In this document: one piece after another, positions 28,419-33,399 of the stretch
How positions within the stretch are numbered: the stretch's first letter is position 1
Layout: every line of letters begins with the position of its first letter
Assembly: GCF_023630195.1 (NCBI RefSeq)
Contig: NZ_JALPKN010000004.1
Location: 1-33,399, forward strand
Source of the DNA: Actinotalea sp. C106
GTDB taxonomy: Bacteria; Actinomycetota; Actinomycetes; Actinomycetales; Cellulomonadaceae
Length of the DNA stretch: 33,399 nt
Direction: 5' to 3'
Program-made: the position numbers and the translations under genes
Notes under the pieces: generated by a model
What the model saw: the letters and a program-made list of their open reading frames with translations, nothing else
Databases searched by the model: none
What the model was told of the DNA's origin: nothing

Positions 28419-30262
28419 CACTTGTTCCTGAAGGTGTAGCTCACGGTCACGGTCTCCGAACGCAGCTGGGACAGCGGGCCGGCGCCCTCGAGGGTGTAGG
28501 TGAACGAGCAGGTGCGGATCCCGTCCGTGTTTCTGATGTCTGGCAGCGCGACCTGGATCTCGCCCTGACCGAGACGGGTCTGGGCCGGGAACGTCCCGCA
28601 CGTCGCGGGGAGGGACTCGTAGCGCACGGTCACGCCGGTTGCCGTGGAGAAGGTGGTCGGAGCGTCGTTGAGCCCGACCGGGAAGTTGACCGTCCGGTTG
28701 TCCGCCTGCTCCCCGTAGCTGTCGGCCCCGGCGACGGGCACCACGCGCAGGGTCACGCTCTTCGGGTCGGACGTGCCCCCACCGTCACGGGAGACGACGT
28801 ACCGGAACGTGTACTCGCCGACCACGTTGCGGGGCGGGCTGTACTGGACGTCGAGACTCCGGTTGCTCGTCCCGGACGCCGACGTGCTCGTGTAGGTGGT
28901 GCCCCCGACGCGGAGGGTGCCCGCCGTGGGGCGGGGCCCCACGATGGTGATGCCGAGACCGGACCGGTCGTCGATCCCGGTGAGGAGCGTGTCAGTCAGA
29001 GAGGTCCAGACGTCGGCGCTCGAGGCCCGTGCGTCCACCACGATCGTGTGGTCCTGCGTGGCGAGGGACTCGATCAGGATGTTGACCTGGGCCGGGGTGC
29101 TGATCTGCCCTGAGGCGTCGGTGTACGTGTACTGGAAGGAGTCCGAGCCGCTCTCGACGTTCGGGGTGTACGTCACGGTGAGCCCAGAGGTCGTCACCGT
29201 GCCGCTCGTGGGCTGGGCGGTGATCTGGATGCTCGCGGGTGTGCCGTTGTCGTTCGCGAGGACGCCGAGCGGTGTCCCGGTACCGGACCGAACCCGGAAG
29301 GAGTCGTTGGTCACCAGGGGCTTGACGTACACGCGGACCGTCGCGGGATCGGACTGCCGACCAGCCCGGTCCTTGATGCGGTACGTGAACGGGTAGATCC
29401 CCGAGCCGGTCGCGGGCGCCGTGTAGCTGACCACGCCGTTGCTCGCGACCGAGATCGTCCCCTGGCCTGGAGCGGGGTAGGTGACGGGCAGGACGGGGTT
29501 GGAGGTCACCGGGCCGATCACGTCGTTGTCGAGCACGGCGATCGCGATGGTCTCGCCGTGCAGGGCCTCGGCGAAGTCCTCGACCGCGACCGGCTCGACG
29601 ACCTGGTTCCAGGTGAGGTCGCCCGAGCGGTCGATCAGTCCGCTCAGCTGGTAGGTGCACAGCCCGTCCCCGCACTCCCCCGCGGTGGGGGCCCAGGTGA
29701 CGACGGTGGTGACACGCAGGAGGCGGACCATCCCAGCGGGCGTGCTCTCCTCGGGGAGGGCGTCGGCCACGCCGGGAAGCTTGGTGCAGGTCTGGTCGGG
29801 GGCCAGGACGTCGCTCTTGCGGTAGCAGATCCCGATGAGGGTGGTGGCGCGGTAGCGCTGGCCCGAGTGGGTCACGTCGTCTCTGAGGGCAACGGCCGGC
29901 CGGACGGCGGTCGGCGTCGGGTCCCAGATCGGGTACGTGTCCGCCAGCCCCTCGACCCCGAGCCCGGACAAGCGGGCCCACTCGGCCTCGACGTCCGCCT
30001 GAAGACGGCCGGCCGCGAGGGCCGAGCTCGTGGTCCCCAGGCTCGCGACCGGGTTCACCGCGTAGGCCTTCTCCATGGCCTCATTGGCGACCGCGACGGC
30101 GTTCTGGGACCGCTGCAGGTGGCTGGTGGTGCGGGTGCCCTCGATGAAGAAGTACAGCGCTGCCGTGGCGACGATACCCAGCAGGATGAGCGAGACGATG
30201 ACCTCGATCAGCGTGAAGCCGGCGTCGGCGGGTGCGCGCCGATCTCGCTTGCTGCGGTTCAT
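28418..30262 (-). CDS. PilV-like minor pilin with four Ig/cadherin-like domains
   Basis: A 614-residue protein, several times longer than a normal minor pilin. The leader ends at Gly15 and is followed by FTLIEVIVSLILLGIVATAA with Glu20 as mature Glu5. A pilin-like region with paired cysteines runs to about 215. Then come four beta-sandwich repeats at about 222-313, 316-397, 403-508 and 512-612. They share features of cadherin-like or tandem-95 adhesin domains: VLDNDV and VLANDNG, GTISV/GTVTT, VSYTAP/VTYTP, YPFTYRIKD/DSFQYTYTD, and a closing SDPATVRVYV or STPAQVNILI. This would place a rod of extracellular domains on a pilus subunit, suggesting an adhesin. SD-like AAGGAC precedes the ATG. pilA lies upstream, separated by a terminator-like hairpin. 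Confidence 0.88.
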   Translation of the reverse strand: MNRSKRDRRAPADAGFTLIEVIVSLILLGIVATAALYFFIEGTRTTSHLQRSQNAVAVANEAMEKAYAVNPVASLGTTSSALAAGRLQADVEAEWARLSGLGVEGLADTYPIWDPTPTAVRPAVALRDDVTHSGQRYRATTLIGICYRKSDVLAPDQTCTKLPGVADALPEESTPAGMVRLLRVTTVVTWAPTAGECGDGLCTYQLSGLIDRSGDLTWNQVVEPVAVEDFAEALHGETIAIAVLDNDVIGPVTSNPVLPVTYPAPGQGTISVASNGVVSYTAPATGSGIYPFTYRIKDRAGRQSDPATVRVYVKPLVTNDSFRVRSGTGTPLGVLANDNGTPASIQITAQPTSGTVTTSGLTVTYTPNVESGSDSFQYTYTDASGQISTPAQVNILIESLATQDHTIVVDARASSADVWTSLTDTLLTGIDDRSGLGITIVGPRPTAGTLRVGGTTYTSTSASGTSNRSLDVQYSPPRNVVGEYTFRYVVSRDGGGTSDPKSVTLRVVPVAGADSYGEQADNRTVNFPVGLNDAPTTFSTATGVTVRYESLPATCGTFPAQTRLGQGEIQVALPDIRNTDGIRTCSFTYTLEGAGPLSQLRSETVTVSYTFRNK

Positions 30263-30302
30263 CGTCCGTCCTTCAGTGGTTGTGCGATGCCGACGTACGC
30301 GG

Positions 30303-30333
30303 GATGGGCCGGGGCCGTCGGCCCCGGCCCATC
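30303..30333 (-). terminator. 14-bp perfect hairpin after pilA, terminator or attenuator
   Basis: Arms GATGGGCCGGGGCC (30303-30316) and its complement (30320-30333) flank a three-base loop, starting 12 bases after the pilA stop. No U-tract follows. It would let the major pilin be made in excess over the downstream minor pilin genes, either by partial termination or by stabilising the pilA mRNA 3' end. Confidence 0.7.
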
Positions 30334-30344
30334 ACCACGTCAGC

Positions 30345-30761
30345 TCAGGAACAGACCGACGTGCCCGACGGCTGCAGCCCGCCCTTGTCGCTGTCGTAGG
30401 CCCAGGCCTGCGTGCCGGGCTGTGCAGCACTGGCGCGAGAGGCGATGAGGCAGAAGCCGGTCGCACCCGAATCCAGGGTGTAGGCGATGGTCGTCTGGGG
30501 GTCCTTCGTCGCGTTGAGAGCCAGGAAGGCCGCGTTGTCCGCGGGATACGCCTGCTTGTCGACGAAGTTCGTCTCGACCGCGGTCGCGGCGGTCCGGAGG
30601 TCCGACTTCATCGAGGCGTCGACCGCGGACTTGCGCTGGTTGAGGAAGACCGGGATCGCGATCGCCGCGAGGATGCCGATGATGATCATGACGACGAGGA
30701 GCTCGATCAGGGTGAAGCCCTGGTCCTTCTCCTCGATGGACTTGCGGATGCGAGCAATCAC
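30345..30761 (-). CDS. pilA: Type IVa major pilin
   Basis: A 138-residue prepilin. The 15-residue leader MIARIRKSIEEKDQG is cut after Gly15. The mature N-terminus FTLIELLVVMIIIGILAAIA, IPVFLNQRKSA is a textbook type IVa helix with Glu at position 5. The soluble domain contains TNFVDKQAYPADNAAF and ends with two cysteines (GFCLIAS and SVCS) that can form the C-terminal disulfide. Mature length is 123 residues. The GTG at 30761 has AAGGAGAG just upstream. It has its own FliA-like promoter, a roughly 90-base leader with a hairpin, and a hairpin after the stop, all consistent with high independent expression. Confidence 0.95.
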   Translation of the reverse strand: MIARIRKSIEEKDQGFTLIELLVVMIIIGILAAIAIPVFLNQRKSAVDASMKSDLRTAATAVETNFVDKQAYPADNAAFLALNATKDPQTTIAYTLDSGATGFCLIASRASAAQPGTQAWAYDSDKGGLQPSGTSVCS

Positions 30762-30799
30762 GAGATGCTCTCCTTCGGTGTCAGGACGAATGGTGTGAG

Positions 30800-30818
30800 G
30801 AATCGGGCGGGCCGATTC
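30800..30818 (-). other. Hairpin in the pilA mRNA leader
   Basis: GAATCGG (30800-30806) and CCGATTC (30812-30818) pair perfectly around a five-base loop, 39 bases before the pilA start. With the predicted start site near 30850 it would sit in the middle of the leader. It could stabilise the message or bind a regulator. It does not match a cyclic di-GMP riboswitch. Confidence 0.5.
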
Positions 30819-30857
30819 GGACCTGCGGGGTACTGCGCTTCCTGCCTTGCATCTGCT

Positions 30858-30886
30858 TCATCGGGCGCGCGCCCGGGCACCTTGAG
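30858..30886 (-). promoter_or_regulatory. Candidate FliA/WhiG-type (sigma-28) promoter of pilA
   Basis: On the minus strand CTCAAG (30881-30886), 15 bases and CCCGATGA (30858-30865) repeat the element seen before pilM with identical spacing. The spacer contains a 14-bp palindrome, CGGGCGCGCGCCCG (30862-30875, overlapping the -10). Transcription would start near 30850. Confidence 0.55.
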
Positions 30887-30935
30887 CCTTTCAGGCCATT
30901 TCGCGGGATCTTCACCCGTTAGGCCGAGCGTCCTG

Positions 30936-32165
30936 CTACTCGATGAGCTCGAAGATGTTGAAGATGGGCAGGTAGAGCGCGATGATCATGGTTCCCACGA
31001 TGCCGCCGAGCACGGCGATCATGATCGGCTCGATCATCGCCGTCAGCTGCTCGGTCGTCGCCTCGACCTCCTGGTCGTAGAAGTCGGCGATCTTCGCCAG
31101 CATCGTGTCCAAGGCGCCCGTGTCCTCACCCACGGCCATCATCTGCACCACCATGGGCGGGAACACGCTGTGCTGGGACAACGGGCCCGTGAGGGACTCA
31201 CCGCTGCGCACCGACTCTTGGATGTCCCGGGTGGCGTGCTCGATGACGATGTTGCCGCTCGTCGCCCCGACGATGTTGAGGGCCTGCAGGATCGGCACAC
31301 CGGCATGGATCATCGTGCCGAAGTTCCGGGTGAAGCGGGCGACCGCGATCTTCTGGAAGAGCTTGCCGAAGATCGGCGCCCGCAGCTTCCACGGGTCGAC
31401 CTTCTCCCGCACCGACTGCTTGTGCTTGTTCTTGCTCCACCAGACAGCGAAGAGCACCAGCCCCACGAGGATGATCGGGCCGCCGATCTTCATCCACTCC
31501 GACAGCACCACGAGGATCTGCGTGGGCAGCGGGAGGGTGCCGCCAAGGTTGGCGAACATGTTGGCGAAGATGGGCACGATGAACAGCAGCATCCCGACCA
31601 CGGCGAGGATCGCGATCACGAACACGACCACGGGATAGGTCATCGCGGACTTGACCTTGCCGCGCAGCTTGACCTCGGCCTCGAAGTTCTCTGCGATCGA
31701 GACCAGCACCCGGTCGAGGAAGCCACCGACCTCACCGGCCTTGATCATGTTGACCATGAGGGGCGGGAACACCGCGGGGTGCTTCTGCAGCGCGACGGAC
31801 AGCGCGATGCCCGTCTCGACGTCGCCGCGCACCTGGGCGACGATCTTGGCGAGGGGCTTGCTCTCGGTCTGGTCCGCGAGGATCGACAGCGCCCGCAGGA
31901 TCGACAGACCCGAGTCGATCATCGTCGACAGCTGCCGGGACAGGATCGCCAGGTCCTTGAGCGTGATCCGGTCGGACATCCCCGGGATCTTGATCTCGGT
32001 CTGCAGCCCACCGGTGCTGACCTCGTTGAGGGAGATGGGCGCCATGCCCATGGTGCGCAGGCGCGTGACGACGGCGGCCTGGCTGTTGGCCTCGATCCTG
32101 CCCTTGACGATCTTGCCGCCGTTGTCACGAACGGCGTACTCGAAGACCTTGGTCTCGGTGGCCAT
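30936..32165 (-). CDS. pilC: Type IV pilus inner-membrane platform protein PilC
   Basis: A 409-residue polytopic membrane protein of the GspF/PilC family that couples the PilB and PilT motors to pilin assembly. It contains two copies of the family domain: LSRQLSTMIDSGLSILRAL, then GEVGGFLDRVL, followed by FTRNFGTMIHAGVPILQAL, then GEDTGALDTML. Each is followed by membrane helices (VVVFVIAILAVVGMLLFIVP, PIMIAVLGGIVGTMIIALYL). The N-terminal cytoplasmic region begins VFEYAVRDNGGKIVKGRIEA. The ATG at 32165 lies one base after the pilT stop, so the two are cotranscribed; an in-frame upstream start would run into pilT. Confidence 0.95.
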   Translation of the reverse strand: MATETKVFEYAVRDNGGKIVKGRIEANSQAAVVTRLRTMGMAPISLNEVSTGGLQTEIKIPGMSDRITLKDLAILSRQLSTMIDSGLSILRALSILADQTESKPLAKIVAQVRGDVETGIALSVALQKHPAVFPPLMVNMIKAGEVGGFLDRVLVSIAENFEAEVKLRGKVKSAMTYPVVVFVIAILAVVGMLLFIVPIFANMFANLGGTLPLPTQILVVLSEWMKIGGPIILVGLVLFAVWWSKNKHKQSVREKVDPWKLRAPIFGKLFQKIAVARFTRNFGTMIHAGVPILQALNIVGATSGNIVIEHATRDIQESVRSGESLTGPLSQHSVFPPMVVQMMAVGEDTGALDTMLAKIADFYDQEVEATTEQLTAMIEPIMIAVLGGIVGTMIIALYLPIFNIFELIE

Positions 32166-32166
32166 G

Positions 32167-33399
32167 TCAGGCTCCCATCCCGGCATAGCCGGCCGAGGTC
32201 GGATCGGCCTGCATGGCCGCGGTCATGCCCTGGCCCACGCTCGAGGTCCGGCCCACGAGTCGGTTGAAGTCCTCCACGTGGTGGCACTTCTCGAGGCCGG
32301 CCTCGTAGGTGATCTTGTTCGCGCGGACCAGGTCGGCGATGTGCTGGTCCATGGTGTGCATCCCGAGCTTGGCCCCGGCCTGCATCGCGGAGTAGACCTG
32401 GTGGGTCTTGCCCTCGCGGATGAGGTTGCGGATCGCGGGGGTCGCGATCATGACCTCGGTGGCGACCGCACGCCCTCCCCCGACCCGCTTGCACAGGGTC
32501 TGGCAGACGACGCCCTGCAGCGCGCTGGCCAGCTGGGTGCGGACCTGGGACTGCTGGTGGGAGGGGAACACGTCGATGACACGGTCGATGGTCTGCGCGG
32601 CGTCCTGCGTGTGGAGGGTCGCGAAGACGAGGTGACCGGTCTCGGCCGCGGTGAGGGCCACCGAGATCGTCTCCAGGTCACGCATCTCGCCGACCATGAT
32701 GATGTCCGGGTCCTGGCGCAGCACGTGCTTGAGCGCGTTGGCGAAGGAGAGCGTGTCCGCCCCGACCTCGCGCTGGTTGATCAGCGACTTCTTGTGGCGG
32801 TGCAGGAACTCGATCGGGTCCTCGACCGTCATGATGTGGTCGTTGCGGGTCCGGTTGGCGAGGTCGACGATGGCCGCCAGGGTCGTCGACTTGCCCGACC
32901 CGGTCGGGCCGGTCACGAGGACCAGGCCGCGAGGCATGCCCGCGAAGTTCGCCACCGACGCCGGCACGCCCAGGGTGTCGAGGGGCTTGATCTCGTAGGG
33001 GATCATGCGGAACGCCGCACCGACCGAGTCGCGCTGCTTGTACATGTTGACGCGGAACCGCGAGACCCCGCGGACCGCGTAGGCGAAGTCCAGCTCGAGG
33101 TGCTGCTCGAAGGTCTCGCGCTGCTTCTGGCTCAGTACCGCGTAGAGGCTGCGCTGCAGCGACTCGGCGAGCAGCACCGGGAAGTCCTCGAGCGGCCGCA
33201 GGCCCCCGTCGAGCCGGACCATCGGCTGGGCGCCCGAGGTGAGGTGCAGGTCGGAGGCCCCCATGTCGATCATCATCCGCAGGGCGTCGTCCAGGTCGAG
33301 GTCGCCCTCGTGCACGACCTGAGCCAGACCCACCCGGGCGCTGCGCTCAGGCCCGCGCCCGGCGGCGGGAGGACGCGGGGGGGCCCCGGCAGCGGTCGC
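32167..33399 (-). CDS. pilT: Type IV pilus retraction ATPase PilT, 5' end may lie outside window
   Basis: Hexameric ATPase that powers pilus retraction and twitching. Motifs: MGASDLHLTSGAQPMVRLDG, Walker A VTGPTGSGKSTTLAA, Asp box MTVEDPIEFLH, Walker B PDIIMVGEMRDLETIS, His box VFATLHTQDAAQTIDR and the C-terminal region HQVYSAMQAGAKLGMHTMDQ. The first visible start is a GTG at 33333, but no Shine-Dalgarno precedes it and the frame stays open for 22 more codons, encoding a Pro/Ala-rich stretch, to the window edge. The true start may therefore be outside. The AIRNLIREGKTHQ region and MDQHIADLV separate it from PilB, which is not in the window. Confidence 0.92.
   Translation of the reverse strand, partial: ATAAGAPPRPPAAGRGPERSARVGLAQVVHEGDLDLDDALRMMIDMGASDLHLTSGAQPMVRLDGGLRPLEDFPVLLAESLQRSLYAVLSQKQRETFEQHLELDFAYAVRGVSRFRVNMYKQRDSVGAAFRMIPYEIKPLDTLGVPASVANFAGMPRGLVLVTGPTGSGKSTTLAAIVDLANRTRNDHIMTVEDPIEFLHRHKKSLINQREVGADTLSFANALKHVLRQDPDIIMVGEMRDLETISVALTAAETGHLVFATLHTQDAAQTIDRVIDVFPSHQQSQVRTQLASALQGVVCQTLCKRVGGGRAVATEVMIATPAIRNLIREGKTHQVYSAMQAGAKLGMHTMDQHIADLVRANKITYEAGLEKCHHVEDFNRLVGRTSSVGQGMTAAMQADPTSAGYAGMGA

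Noticed and set aside
30762-30858. A cyclic di-GMP riboswitch in the pilA leader
   Set aside because: The leader has one simple hairpin and none of the conserved GEMM sequence blocks or paired-helix layout.

Overview
This is a contiguous piece of a high-GC actinobacterial chromosome, with no rRNA, tRNA, CRISPR array, integrase or insertion sequence in it. Nearly every gene reads on the minus strand. The order pyrR-pyrB-pyrC-(PH-like membrane gene)-carA-carB-pyrF-mihF-gmk-rpoZ-coaBC-metK-priA is the classical actinobacterial core order, and mycobacterial IHF plus a PriA with degraded helicase motifs point the same way. Type IV pilus genes next to aroC and the protein sequences suggest a member of Micrococcales, perhaps Cellulomonadaceae or a relative. 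That placement is an inference.

Layout from left to right. (1) 1-6160: priA (3' end outside the window), metK, coaBC, rpoZ, gmk, mihF and pyrF. (2) 6157-14197: the pyrimidine operon, transcribed from pyrR towards pyrF, with 1 to 4 base overlaps between successive genes. A PyrR-binding-loop-like hairpin lies directly before the pyrR Shine-Dalgarno sequence. (3) 14404-16677: the only plus-strand gene, a seven-helix membrane GGDEF-EAL protein (cyclic di-GMP turnover). (4) 16734-17715: nusB and efp. (5) 17934-19087: a small membrane protein and a SatD-family protein with a C-terminal HTH, overlapping by ATGA. (6) 19126-22550: aroC-aroK-aroB-aroQ for the shikimate pathway. (7) 22651-33399: a type IV pilus locus, read pilT-pilC-pilA, then three minor pilins, the prepilin peptidase and pilM-pilN-pilO. 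pilB is not in the window and would be expected upstream of pilT.

The most unusual content is in the pilus locus. One minor pilin (PilX-like) carries about 330 residues of ricin-B-like beta-trefoil repeats. Another (PilV-like) carries four Ig/cadherin-like domains. Together they suggest a pilus tip with a sugar-binding and an extended adhesive subunit. pilA and pilM are preceded by near-identical CTCAAG-N15-[A/C]CCGATRA elements that look like FliA/WhiG (sigma-28) promoters, which would tie pilus production to a motility sigma factor. The SatD/membrane-protein pair has its own apparently leaderless promoter covered by three ACAAG half-sites and may be an autoregulated module of unknown function. 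Several genes (metK, aroQ, the satD-like gene, the GGDEF-EAL gene) have a -10-like hexamer exactly six bases before the start codon, which suggests leaderless transcripts.

No gene-free stretch exceeds about 220 bases. All functional calls come from reading motifs by eye; no database search was run.
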